DNA from: Ascoidea asiatica
Lineage: Eukaryota; Ascomycota; Saccharomycetes; Ascoideales; Ascoideaceae
Length of the DNA stretch: 64,000 bases
NCBI GenBank assembly: GCA_001600695.1
Contig: BCKQ01000002.1
Span: forward strand, 124,001-188,000
Direction: 5' to 3'
Both the position numbers and the translations under genes were made by a program. Of this stretch, positions 9,990 through 20,093 are shown piece after piece. The notes below the pieces were generated by a model. It made no database searches. It was given only the letters and a program-made list of their open reading frames with translations, and was not told the DNA's origin. Every line of letters starts with the position of its first letter. Position 1 is the first letter of the stretch.

Positions 9990-10728
9990 ATTTAAATTAT
10001 CATTAATATATAAAAAAAGTATATGTATACTTAATTTGAACTATTGATTTATATTTTATGTTATTTTGATTATATATTATAATGAAATTAGTGATTATTT
10101 CAAAAATTATAAGATATGATTGATATAAAAAAACCATACAGAATATGGGGAAATGAGTAACCTTTTATACAAATATTTGTCAATGATCAATAATTTGAAT
10201 ACGTTGTTAGTATTAATGACCCGAGTGATGGTATAATAGAGACAACCTGTCAATGATTTTTGGGAAAAAGGTATCAATAGTTCGGGGAATGTAGGGAGGG
10301 GAAAGTTACCCCAGATAACTTAAATCAAATCAGTAACATGTTTGAAGGACTTCAAACTTTGTCATGATCCCACTAAGCTTTGATTGAAAACGTGATATGG
10401 CAGTGTATTCTATTGTTCTCATAGTTTATAATTTTAAATTTTTAACAGAATAATTGACATTAATCTTTTTTCTCAAAATTTGAAGTAAAAAATAAAAAAT
10501 GGAAATATTTTCAATAAAGGTGAGCATAGAAATCGCAGTAACACTACGTAAGGATATATGTAAGGGTATGAGTTGTTCAAATTTATTTTTATTTTAGGAA
10601 AAGAAAATTGTTCATTGATTATTATTTTGAAATGGGGGTTTGCGCTCAACTTTCACTTTTTCTCCCTTTTGTTATATGAATGTATTTTTCTTAAGGTAAA
10701 CCGGATGGAAAATTTAGTGCTATAAACG
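9990..10728. other. intergenic region upstream of GSF2, before the tRNA gene
   Basis: No gene is seen. A G-rich patch at 10283-10313 contains AGGGG (10297-10301), a stress-element or Mig1-like core that could act on GSF2. TGTCAATGAT is repeated directly at 10178 and 10248. Confidence 0.5.
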
Positions 10729-10813
10729 ACCTCCTTGGCTTAAAGGCAAAGCATCTGCCTCCTAATTAGGAGAAGTAAGCAGAAGATTGTGGGTTCGAGT
10801 CCCATAGGAGGTG
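10729..10813 (+). tRNA. tRNA-Arg(CCU) with a 13-nt intron
   Basis: A full cloverleaf can be drawn. The acceptor stem is ACCTCCT (10729-10735) with AGGAGGT (10806-10812) and discriminator G. The D stem is GCT/AGC. The anticodon stem is TCTGC (10754-10758) with GCAGA (10779-10783). The anticodon loop is CTCCTA plus A with anticodon CCT (10761-10763). The T arm is GTGGG-TTCGAGT-CCCAT. Mature length is 72 nt. The intron, 10765-10777, sits at the canonical position one base after the anticodon, and its AGGAG can pair with the anticodon-loop CTCCT. The T run at 10814-10822 is a Pol III terminator. It decodes AGG. The S. cerevisiae counterpart, as I recall it, has no intron. Confidence 0.95.
10765..10777 (+). 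other. tRNA intron
   Basis: Thirteen bases (ATTAGGAGAAGTA) between positions 37 and 38 of the tRNA. Removing them restores a seven-base anticodon loop closed by a perfect five-pair stem. Confidence 0.9.
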
Positions 10814-10822
10814 TTTTTTTTT
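10814..10822 (+). terminator. Pol III terminator of tRNA-Arg
   Basis: A run of nine T residues starts immediately after the discriminator base. Confidence 0.85.
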
Positions 10823-11328
10823 ATATTAGATAAATGTTTTTAAATTCCAATTTTTTTTTACGTTTTTTAAAACAAGAAATATTTTAGATGTATTTAAGTA
10901 ATTGAAAGAAGCTTAAAAAGACAAAGAAAAGAGAAAAAATGGTTAAAAATCAAATGTTCTACATAGGTTGAATAGATTACAGATTTGTTAATTTATTAAT
11001 TTTATGCAAATATTTATAGAATATATTGGATTGAAAATGTCTTTGTGTATAAAATACGAAATTTCTAAAAGAAAAAAAATTGAAAAGAAGTGAAAAAGCA
11101 AAAAATAAAGAAGAAAAAAAAATTGATTATGTATTCAAATGCATTTAATAAAATAAATAAATATAATAGAAGAAAAAAATTTATGAAAAATACCACCAGT
11201 AGATAACAATAAAAAATAAAAAAGACTTGTTCTATAAAACAAGTCATAAAATAAACTATAGAAAGAAAGAAATAAAGAAAGAAATGCATAAATACACACA
11301 AATAATATTAAAAGTATAAATAAATTGG
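10823..11328. other. intergenic region between tRNA and cyclin gene
   Basis: Very AT-rich, with A-rich tracts near 11060-11130 and 11260-11280. No gene or structured element is seen. Confidence 0.5.
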
Positions 11329-11520
11329 TTATTGAAAAGTTCTTAAATGATGATAATAATTATTATTATTATTATTATTATTATATTGAAGTGAATTATA
11401 ATTATGAGTTTCATAATCATCAATAACAGAAGGTGAAAATGAAGATTTATTGTTCACATTTTGAATATTTTGAATTTGTTGAATATGAGGATGAATTACA
11501 GTAGGTAATGGCAATCTTAA
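11329..11520 (-). other. in-frame coding-like continuation after the cyclin stop codon
   Basis: Immediately after the cyclin TAA, and in the same frame, 63 sense codons run to a second stop. The predicted residues (RLPLPTVIHPHIQQIQN at the start, an eight-Asn run and YYHHLRTFQ at the end) resemble coding sequence of this genome. There is no ATG at the start of the segment and no convincing splice donor before the stop. It could reflect a recent nonsense change, readthrough, a sequencing error, or chance. Confidence 0.4.
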
Positions 11521-12522
11521 TTAAGAAAAGTTTGATTGTTCAGATTGAGATGTATTGGATATTGTTATTGAATTATTAGAAATATTATTTGAAATGGATT
11601 TATCAAAGTTATTAAAGGTTGTAGAATTGAAATTATTATTTATAGGAGTTTCAGGAGTTAAATAATAATTAGTATTAGAATTATTTATTGAATTATCAAA
11701 AGAATTATTGTAAGAATTTATTTTTAAAGTAGAATTTCTTAATTTCATTTTATTTTTAATGTATTTATTCTTATTATTATTATTATTATAATTTATAGTT
11801 TTTGATATGTTACTTTTATTAATTTTATTGATAATATTATACAGTATTTTAATTTTGATAAAATAATTATTTAAACAATTTATCCAATTATTATAGATAC
11901 ATTGATCTCTTAAAGAATTTAAAATATTATTATCTTTATTAAAAAAAAAATTATTTAAAATAAATCTTTCAAATAAATTTAATTTTTTTAAAGGGACTTT
12001 AATTACAGAACTAAAACTCAGATTTGTATAAGATAAATCTTCATTAATTTTATTTGATAAAATTAAGAAAATAGTAAAAATTAAAGAAAGTTTATCATCA
12101 ATTTTTTTATATTTTAAATTATTAAAATTTTCAATATAAAAAGAATTGAAATTTTGATTGAATTTTGAATCATTTTTTAACATTAATCTGAAATGATGTA
12201 AATAATTTAAAGCAGTTAAAATAACGGAATTTGATAATTGTGTTTTTGATATTAATTTTTTAAATTTTTGTAGATATTTTGAATTTGATTTTTGATAGGA
12301 AGTAGATAATTTGTTATTATTACTATTATTATTATTATTATTATAATTATCAAACCATATGAATAAAGAAGCTAAAGCAGGGAAATTTGAATCCAAAAGT
12401 GATTTATAATCAAGGGAAGAAATTGTAGAAATTTTCCTTGAATCATTAATAATATTGTTATTACTATTATTATAATCTTCTATTGAGGATTCTTCAGAAT
12501 AAGTTGGAGTTGGAAGAAACAT
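11521..12522 (-). CDS. Pcl/Clg1-type cyclin
   Basis: A 333-residue protein with a cyclin box at about residues 95-192. The segment LSLIFTIFLILSNKINEDLS followed by YTNLSFSSVIKVPLKKLN matches the Pcl/Pho80 family pattern (hydrophobic helix, KxxxD/EDxSYTNxxW/F, then V/LPLKELN). This class activates the Pho85 kinase, and the family also includes Clg1. The C-terminal third is Asn/Ser-rich. The frame continues open for 63 codons past the TAA at 11521-11523, with composition like the gene itself (see 11329-11520), so the true C-terminus is uncertain. The upstream intergenic region is the longest in the window (2.7 kb). The exact Pcl member cannot be assigned. Confidence 0.7.
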   Translation of the reverse strand: MFLPTPTYSEESSIEDYNNSNNNIINDSRKISTISSLDYKSLLDSNFPALASLFIWFDNYNNNNNNSNNNKLSTSYQKSNSKYLQKFKKLISKTQLSNSVILTALNYLHHFRLMLKNDSKFNQNFNSFYIENFNNLKYKKIDDKLSLIFTIFLILSNKINEDLSYTNLSFSSVIKVPLKKLNLFERFILNNFFFNKDNNILNSLRDQCIYNNWINCLNNYFIKIKILYNIINKINKSNISKTINYNNNNNKNKYIKNKMKLRNSTLKINSYNNSFDNSINNSNTNYYLTPETPINNNFNSTTFNNFDKSISNNISNNSITISNTSQSEQSNFS

Positions 12523-15250
12523 TATATAAATTATATTATAGATTATATTATATATTATTATAATTTGTTGAGTATTATTGATATTTATATGTGTATATTT
12601 ATATATTTATATTAATATTTTTATTGAGATATATTTTAGTTATAATATTTTAAAATAGTTAAAGATATTATGATATATGAATAAAGAATAAAATAAAAGA
12701 AGAATTAAATGAAAAAATGGACATTTTGAAGATAATTATATTAAAAAAAAAAATGAAAAGCAATAGAAGAATATTTATAAAATATAAGAAATATATGAGA
12801 TATAAAAAATATATGAAATATATTAAAATAATGTTGAATGATAGATAAATTTTAAAAAAAAATTGAAAATAATGTGAAAATAAGAAAAGAATATGAAAAG
12901 GATATGAAAAGAATATGAAAAGAATATGAATATGAAAATATTTAGTAAAAAGATGATTATTGGATATATTTTTTGGAGTTAGCACTACAGTACTGTAGCG
13001 AGAGGGAGTGTGTATTTATTATTATTAATCAGAGAGAAGAAGGAAAATACTACGAATTAATTAGATTCAAAAATAATTAACAAGTAACAAGTAATAATAG
13101 ACAAACAAAGTGACTGACTGTACAGCAGTTACATACGAGACTGGTACTGGTAGTACAGTAATAACAGTAATAATAATATTAGTAGCATTTCCAAATGGAA
13201 GAAAGTTCACACATAAAAATAAAATTCAAAGCAAATTCAAAGCAAATTCACATCAAAGGCTAACATCAAATTTGGAGATGAAAATGAACTTAAAGATTGA
13301 AGAATGGCAGTTAGAAGTTTTAGTGTTAGAATTAGTGTTAATATTAGTATTAATATTACTATTAATATTAGTATTAATATTACTATTGGTGTTAGTGTCA
13401 CTGTTTGGAATTGGCGAGTTTTGAAAGATAAAACGGATCTGGCTTACTTGTGATTTAAGTCAGTTCACTGCTCAGAGATACAGAGAGAGAGTTCACTGGA
13501 CACACACACACACACAAAAGAGACCGGAAACACACCTGATAGCAATGCAATTCCAAACAGGCCCAAAGTTGTAAGTGTACAGAAGGCAACAACAGCCTAC
13601 AACCAACAAGAAGGCCCGGCTCCGCGGACTCGCAAGACCCAATTCCAAGACCCGGTACTGCTAAACTGATTCCGGAATGAGATGAAACTAAAGGAAATCA
13701 AAGGGAATCAAAGGGAATCAAAGGAAAGAAAAAAAAAAAAAAGAAAGGTAAAGAAAGGAAAAGAACCTGGAAAAAGGAACTGAGAAAAAAATTTGCTCAC
13801 TGCCCGTACCGATACAATTACAGTGAAATACAAGCATAATTAATAAATCACCATGACTTGAGGAGTTTGTACCAGTAACACGGAGTAACAAGAAGCCCTA
13901 AAAGCAAGTTACTCAGCTGGGATGTGCCTAGCTGCCGCCAAGGGCACCCGCCTAGACTATTTCTAGAAATTCGTCACCCTATCCTAGAAGCATCTTAAGA
14001 GTTCATTAAAAAAGCTCTCCCCTTTTCCATGAGCCACTACACATAGACCAAAGCTTCAAGGTAATCATACCAAAGTTCTAAGGAAAATCCTAAAATAAAA
14101 CTGTTACTATTTCATTTTAAAAGTTCAATACTAAATATTGTTTCAAGATTGTTCTTCCAAAAAGTTAGTGATTAGACTCCGGGTAAGTTAATAAGACATT
14201 AGTGTTTAGCATGTTATTTTGTGTGAAATGTGTAATTGAGTGCTTATACTTTTAAGTGCTTATTTAAATCTATTGTAATTTTCAGAACGACTTTATTATT
14301 GCTGTATTTTAAATACTGATGTTGGAATCTGTGGCTGGAGTGTTTTTGTAATTTTGCTTCAACGTTACTCCGTTTGTGATCTGTAATTAATTACAAATTT
14401 AATTGTGAATTTAATATTTTTTGTTTGTTTATTTTGTTGTACGATCAGGATTATGATTATGATTATTTTTATAATTATAATTATAATTACGATTGCTTTT
14501 GTGAATCAAGGGGCTGGTTGCCGGTGTTGTAAAGTTATTTAGTAGTAAGCCCTTGTAAGTTTGTAAACTTCTAAGTTGGTGAAATTGGTGGGTCTTGTGG
14601 GTCTGGAGCTCTCAGAACTGTACCGTGCGGTCCTTGGTCACCTCTTGTAATTAAGCTAATCCTGTTGGAGTGAAACTATCCTGACACGATTGCTACAATA
14701 ATACCGTAGCAGTGTAGCAAAATATGAAATTTGATCAAATTTAGTTCCCAAACCTGCGAAAATCAATTCAATTCAGATTTTGATTTTTATTAGATGAAAT
14801 CCATTTACGCGCAAATTATTTCATAAATCACCTTCGCCTGATTAACACAAACACGCATTTATTCAATTCACTTAATTCAATTAATAAATAAATTATCTAA
14901 TTAATTTAATCTAACTTAATTTACCACTGAAAACTTGTTAAATTGTTTACTTAGCCTGTTAAATTGGTAGTTTGTTAACCTGTTGATACATACCCACCAG
15001 ACACTACAACTTCTCATTTGTAGTGGTATGTTGAAATTCAACACTTCTCCACTGCATTTAAAATCAACAGATCGATTGAAGTCGAGTTAAGGAATGTGCA
15101 ACCGAGTCACGTGCATTTGTATTATTATGTTCTATTATTATCATACCGGTAGGAAATATCGATCGATAGTTCTGCAAACGCTCTAAAATTACAATTTATT
15201 ACTAAGTATTATTAATTACCTGTAATCAGTATTAGAAATATATTACTTTT
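12523..15250. other. 2.7 kb gene-free region upstream of the cyclin gene
   Basis: No convincing coding sequence on either strand. It holds A/T tracts (12540-12960), TTAGTATTAATATTA-type repeats (13321-13400), a CA run (13499-13515), a GGGAATCAAA tandem repeat (13691-13727) and GC-richer patches (13540-13680, 13860-13990, 14500-14720). Short inverted repeats include GTGCC/GGCAC around 13920-13950. GTCACGTG (15106-15113, Cbf1-type) and the palindrome TATCGATCGATA (15157-15168) lie near the TRM1 end. An extended promoter or unannotated RNA gene is possible; none of the standard RNAs was recognised. Confidence 0.45.
13691..13727 (+). repeat. 10-bp tandem repeat, GGGAATCAAA type
   Basis: Three to four copies of the decamer GGRAATCAAA in a row inside a purine-only region that ends in a long A run. 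Confidence 0.7.
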
Positions 15251-17104
15251 TTAAACAGGTTTAGATTTTGGTCCCCAGTTTTTAGTTGGATTTTGTTGAA
15301 ATCTAACAATTTTTACTTTTCTCAAATGACTTATTTTTTCACTAACTTCATTTTTTTTCCATTCAACTTTTAATTCTTTTTCCTTTTCATTATTATTTAA
15401 TTCTTTAATTTTTAAAAAATTATTTTCATTCATGATTTTATATGGAATTGAATTGAATTCAAATTTATTTAAATTGAAATTTGGATTATTCAATTTAACA
15501 TAATTTTTAAAAATTTCTAAAATTATACCCCAAGGTGCATTTGTTTTAATAGCTGAAGCTTGGGCATGGGTTAAAGAAACTTCATATCCAAAATTTCCAA
15601 TTGCAGCTGCAATATCATTTAATGGAGGTAATGGACATTTTAATAATTTTGAAATACTGGATGGATTAAAATAGAATTTACTTTCAATTTCATTTAACGC
15701 AACTGTTAACATACCTTTAATTCTTTTCTTTGTCCCATAAATTTCTTCATTAAAAGTTTCTCTTTCATTAATTTCTAAGATTTTTTTAATAAAATCTTTA
15801 TTATGTAACTTTCCACCCCACATTGGTCCTGATATATTGAAATAACTACCGCAATATTCACAACTACTACCAATTGTTGGACCTTTTGAAACTCCATATT
15901 TATTTTCTTTATTTTCCCTTTTTATGATTTTTCCGATCTTTTGTTCTTCAATTCTACCACATCCATTACAATAATAACAAATTACAATCTTTGAAGATAA
16001 TTCTTTAACTAAAATTGGTGAGCTTTTAACTTTAATAAATAATCTTACGTAAAAATCAATAGATAATGATAGTAATGGTTCAATACTTTTACCATATTTA
16101 CCTGCTGTTTGACCAATCATACTTATAACTAATCTTAATGCTGATTCATGTGTTGAATCTCCTCTGATATTTATACCTCCATATAATGAAAAACATTTTT
16201 CAGGATAACTATTACCTGCTAAAACTGCTAAATCTGTACATGTTACTAATAACATACCATCATCTTTGATATTTTGAATTGCAGAATCTATAAATGGTGT
16301 AACTGTTCCATATGGATCTAAATCAATTATATTGAAATTCATTTTTTTACTTGTATACATATATTCATTTGCATCCCCTAGATTACTTTCAACTTTTTTA
16401 TCTTTAATATTAATATTATTATATAAAATATTTTTCTTAATTAATTCAACTGCTGTTGGTAAAACATCATTTGCAACTACCATTTCAACATTTTCAATCT
16501 CTTTAGCATATCTAATTGCTCTTAATCCCGTTGCTGATAATGCTTCAAGAATCTTTATTTTAGGTCTACTTTTAACCTCTTTTTCTTCTCTTTCTACTTT
16601 TCCTTCATTTAATTTCTGTTTTTTATCTACATTTTCACTTTTTTTGCATATTTCTTCTACATTCTCACTGCTTTCTTTATTATCTTCTTTATTAAGTTCT
16701 TTAAATTTTCTTTTATTTACATTATTTACATTATTTTCAATTATTTGAATTTTTATATCTTCGTTCTTATCATTATTATTATTCTTTTTATTTTTATTTT
16801 TATTTTTATACCTATTCTTATAACTATTTTTTTTCTCATATGAATTATATAATTCATCCCATGCAATTATTGATGCAACACTTAAATCTCTGTTAAATTG
16901 TTGAACTGGATTATAAAATACTCCATTTTTTTTTGGTAATAAAATATTTGCTTTACCTTCTTTGATAATATTATAATCTTCTAAATTAATTGATGAATTC
17001 TCTTTTTCTATTTCTTTTTCTATTTCTTTCATTTTCATTATTCTTTTTATTGAATTCAGTTTTAATACTTTCAAAGTTTTATTTGAAAAAAATGATATTT
17101 TCAT
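15251..17104 (-). CDS. TRM1: tRNA (guanine26-N2)-dimethyltransferase
   Basis: Trm1 makes N2,N2-dimethylguanosine at position 26 of cytosolic and mitochondrial tRNAs using S-adenosylmethionine. The 617-residue protein has the family blocks in order: IIKEGKANILLPK and FYNPVQQFNRDLS (46-74), the SAM-binding ILEALSATGLRAIRYA (185-200), ANDVLPTAVE (211-220), the catalytic IDLDPYGTVTPF (260-271), VTCTDLAVLAGN, a Cys-rich zinc site (CYYCNGC, then CEYC) and the C-terminal KIVRFQQNPTKNWGPKSKP. A Lys/Asn/Glu-rich insert occupies about 90-180. The first 25 residues are basic and look like a mitochondrial presequence, with internal Met codons at 23 and 25. S. cerevisiae TRM1 likewise uses two starts to reach mitochondria and nucleus, so the same is inferred here. 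Confidence 0.95.
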   Translation of the reverse strand: MKISFFSNKTLKVLKLNSIKRIMKMKEIEKEIEKENSSINLEDYNIIKEGKANILLPKKNGVFYNPVQQFNRDLSVASIIAWDELYNSYEKKNSYKNRYKNKNKNKKNNNNDKNEDIKIQIIENNVNNVNKRKFKELNKEDNKESSENVEEICKKSENVDKKQKLNEGKVEREEKEVKSRPKIKILEALSATGLRAIRYAKEIENVEMVVANDVLPTAVELIKKNILYNNINIKDKKVESNLGDANEYMYTSKKMNFNIIDLDPYGTVTPFIDSAIQNIKDDGMLLVTCTDLAVLAGNSYPEKCFSLYGGINIRGDSTHESALRLVISMIGQTAGKYGKSIEPLLSLSIDFYVRLFIKVKSSPILVKELSSKIVICYYCNGCGRIEEQKIGKIIKRENKENKYGVSKGPTIGSSCEYCGSYFNISGPMWGGKLHNKDFIKKILEINERETFNEEIYGTKKRIKGMLTVALNEIESKFYFNPSSISKLLKCPLPPLNDIAAAIGNFGYEVSLTHAQASAIKTNAPWGIILEIFKNYVKLNNPNFNLNKFEFNSIPYKIMNENNFLKIKELNNNEKEKELKVEWKKNEVSEKISHLRKVKIVRFQQNPTKNWGPKSKPV

Positions 17105-17371
17105 TATAATTAATAAATTTTTAAAATTAAAATTGATAATTTAAACTAACTGACTATTTATCTGGATTACTTTAATTGAAAAATTTGACAAATTCTTTTT
17201 CAAAATCTTAATTCTTACTAACGTATCCAACAGGTTAAAAAGTTTCTAACGTTACTACTTCCGGTCGCGTACTCTTTTCGAAACCAAAATATTGGATCTC
17301 TTACATTAACTAATATACAGTATAAATTATTATACAATTAAATAATCATTATTATTATCTTTTTAATCAAT

Positions 17372-19306
17372 TTAAATACTATCACTTTGTCTCCCAATTA
17401 CTGTTAACCCTTTTCTAATATTAGCCTTTGAAGTACATTTATTATTACCAAAAACTTCCAAAATTGATAATTTGGGACATGCTTTACCTAAAAGTTCAAT
17501 AACTTCATCATCAACTGAATTAACAAATCCAACATCTAAATATGTTAATAATTTAAATTTAACTCCACCATTGATAATTTTCCAAATATTTTCACTTAAT
17601 CCATATAATGAATTTAATGATAATGAGATTAATGATCTACCTGAATGATGTAAAACTTCAAAAATTCCTTCATCACCTAATCCAATACATTTTTTCAAAG
17701 AAATATCTAATAAACCTGGATTAAGTTCCCAATTATTAAATAAAAATTTTATACTATTATCTGTAATTTGATCAAGATTATTTAATGAAAGATTTTTTAG
17801 ATTTTTACCAAATGGTCTTATACCATTAATTAAAAATTCATCAAGTAAACCTGAACATCCATCAAGATTTAAACTTTTTAAATTATCACCATTTTGTGCC
17901 ATAATTTCAATTATTAATTCATCTGTTATCAATTCTTCTTTTGTAGGATATGATAATTCTAAATGTTCTAATTTAGTACAATATTCTGGTATTAATTGAT
18001 AAGAAAATTTGGTATCAATTCCATCTAATCTACTTAATTTTAATGTTTGAAGATTTTCACCACATGAAACAACTAAAGCTTTTAAAGCATCGTTTCTAAA
18101 TCTATGACTATTCTTAATTTCAATTGATTTTAATCTAATATTCATAGTTTCAAAAAATTTAACCCATGTATTATTACTTATTAAAAATGCTCCATTTAAT
18201 GATAAGGATTTAAGATATTTTAAATTTGTTGAATAATAATTCAAAGAGTCATCTTTTAATCTACCAACCATATTTAAAGATAATTTTTCCAAATTATAAC
18301 AAAATGATCCAATAGAATGTAATTTATCATTAGAAATATTAGAACAATCATATAAAATTAATTCTTTCAAAGTATTACTTCTTTCAAAAACAAAAGAAAT
18401 TGTTTTATCATTAAGTGATCTTTTTTTTGATAAAAGATTAATAATTTTTGAAAAATTAGTTGATCCAATATCTCCTAATATATCAACATCATCAACATTT
18501 TTTGAAATTAATTTTATACATATATCTTGTAAAGAAGGTAATCTAAATTCTTGTTTATCAAGTAAAGAAGCTGCAATTTTTTTTCTTTTTTTTCTAGCAG
18601 CTATTTGATTTGATTTTTTCTTAATTTCTAAAGCTTGCTTTTTATGTGAACATTCAGGACATAAATAACCAACTTTTTCATATTTAACATAATCTTCATC
18701 TTCTTCAGTAATTTTTTTAGAAAATAAATTTATAACAAAAGAAGAATAACAAATAATGCAATGATCTTCCTGACCAGGGCCTAATGAAACTATATTCTCA
18801 TCATCATCATCTTCTTCATCAACATAACTTTCATCGTCATTGTCATCATTATTGACATCATTCTCATTATCATTATCATTATCATCATCATCACTGGAAT
18901 TAGGAATTGTATTTTTACGCTTTTTTTTCAAATCATTATTGTTTGCTAATCGTCTTTTTTTTCGTCTTGCAGCAATTTTGATCTGTAACATTTCATCTTC
19001 TTCTTCTGATTGATTTTTATTCTCATTTTGATTTTCACTCTGAGTTTCATTTAAATCCAAATTTTCTGTTTGATTTTGATTCTGACTTATAGAATTAGTC
19101 GAATCACTTCTTTCTATTTCTTCTAGATTTGCAGAATCTCCATTTCTATTGATTGGCCTAAATCTAGATGCACCATCAGTTAATCCCGGAACAATTTCAG
19201 CATTAACATCTCTTTTCAAAACATCTCTTAAGAATGAAGTTAAAGCTGAATTCGGGCCTGCAACATTAGTTGGCTCCTTATCCTTTTTTCTGAAGGAATA
19301 TGACAT
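17372..19306 (-). CDS. RAD7: Rad7, nucleotide excision repair factor
   Basis: Rad7 with Rad16 forms the NEF4 damage-recognition complex for global-genome nucleotide excision repair and also contacts an elongin/cullin ligase. The 644-residue protein shows the Rad7 N-terminal motif GPNSALTSFLRDVL (17-30), a long acidic and basic linker, a four-cysteine zinc site (C183, C186, C216, C219), and then a run of leucine-rich repeats from about residue 255 to the end (for example LKELILYDCSNIS, LKSLNLDGCSGLL). It is longer than S. cerevisiae Rad7 (about 565) because of the acidic Asp/Asn linker. It is divergent from RAD23, another excision repair gene, with 787 bases between starts. Confidence 0.93.
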   Translation of the reverse strand: MSYSFRKKDKEPTNVAGPNSALTSFLRDVLKRDVNAEIVPGLTDGASRFRPINRNGDSANLEEIERSDSTNSISQNQNQTENLDLNETQSENQNENKNQSEEEDEMLQIKIAARRKKRRLANNNDLKKKRKNTIPNSSDDDDNDNDNENDVNNDDNDDESYVDEEDDDDENIVSLGPGQEDHCIICYSSFVINLFSKKITEEDEDYVKYEKVGYLCPECSHKKQALEIKKKSNQIAARKKRKKIAASLLDKQEFRLPSLQDICIKLISKNVDDVDILGDIGSTNFSKIINLLSKKRSLNDKTISFVFERSNTLKELILYDCSNISNDKLHSIGSFCYNLEKLSLNMVGRLKDDSLNYYSTNLKYLKSLSLNGAFLISNNTWVKFFETMNIRLKSIEIKNSHRFRNDALKALVVSCGENLQTLKLSRLDGIDTKFSYQLIPEYCTKLEHLELSYPTKEELITDELIIEIMAQNGDNLKSLNLDGCSGLLDEFLINGIRPFGKNLKNLSLNNLDQITDNSIKFLFNNWELNPGLLDISLKKCIGLGDEGIFEVLHHSGRSLISLSLNSLYGLSENIWKIINGGVKFKLLTYLDVGFVNSVDDEVIELLGKACPKLSILEVFGNNKCTSKANIRKGLTVIGRQSDSI

Positions 19307-20093
19307 TTTTTCAAGGAAAACTAGGACTCAAGAAGAAATATTTATGACTATTTTTTATTAATTTACAAAAAAGAATTCGAGGCTTTTACTTGCTTACAAT
19401 AACAATACTTGAAGAGAGATCATTCTTTTGGGAGTATTTAGTAAAATAAGTTATTCAGATTTAAATTTTCAAAAAAGTATTAGATTGATTAATTTCAATC
19501 AATATTGAGTTTTGAATTTTCAATGGAAATTTGTCTGATTAATAATTCAAAATTAACAGTGAAAGTAATATTTTTAACTAATAACTTAACGCTACTTACT
19601 GTCAGAAATATAATTAGTAATGGTGATAATATTCTCTACGGTCCAAACTCTTGGGTAAGATTTGGCTTTTGAAAAGCATAGAACACAAAGCAAACCATAC
19701 TTCCAGCTGCTGAAGGCTCTAGGTTTGCGAGTGAAAAGAAACAAATAACCCTCGAAAATCAATAACTCAAAATACCAGGTGACATTACCGGAAATAAACA
19801 ATCAAAATGGGTAATTATACTTTATGTCAGCAATTGATTATTATTACCTAAGCATTCAAGGAGAACTCTTATTACGGTACTCTACAATTTGCTTTCAAAA
19901 TATGAATCCCGCAAAAGAGTTTTGCTTGACTGAGGGAGCTTGGAGGGCAAATTTTAAAAATCAGATTTTACTGAATTTAAAGTATTTTAAAATCAAAAGC
20001 AAAACCAGAAATCAAAAATCAAAAATCAAAAATTGCCTTTTAAAATCATTAGTTCTCTTTTATCATACTAAGACTCTATATTTTTCAAACGCA
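19307..20093. promoter_or_regulatory. RAD7/RAD23 divergent promoter region
   Basis: A 787-base gap between divergent starts. I looked for the proteasome element GGTGGCAAA and for MCB/SCB sites and saw none. Short open frames at 19592-19801 (-) and 19824-20165 (+) are not family-like, although the latter overlaps RAD23 exon 1 in the same frame. Confidence 0.45.

Noticed and set aside
10178-10257. Directly repeated TGTCAATGAT upstream of the tRNA gene, considered as a solo LTR
   Set aside because: Only 10 bases, 70 apart, with no TG...CA ends, target duplication or LTR-sized unit.
13110-13424. 104-codon open frame on the + strand in the long intergenic region
   Set aside because: The second half is a translated TTAGTATTAATATTA repeat giving only Leu/Val/Ile, and there is no ATG at its start; it looks accidental.
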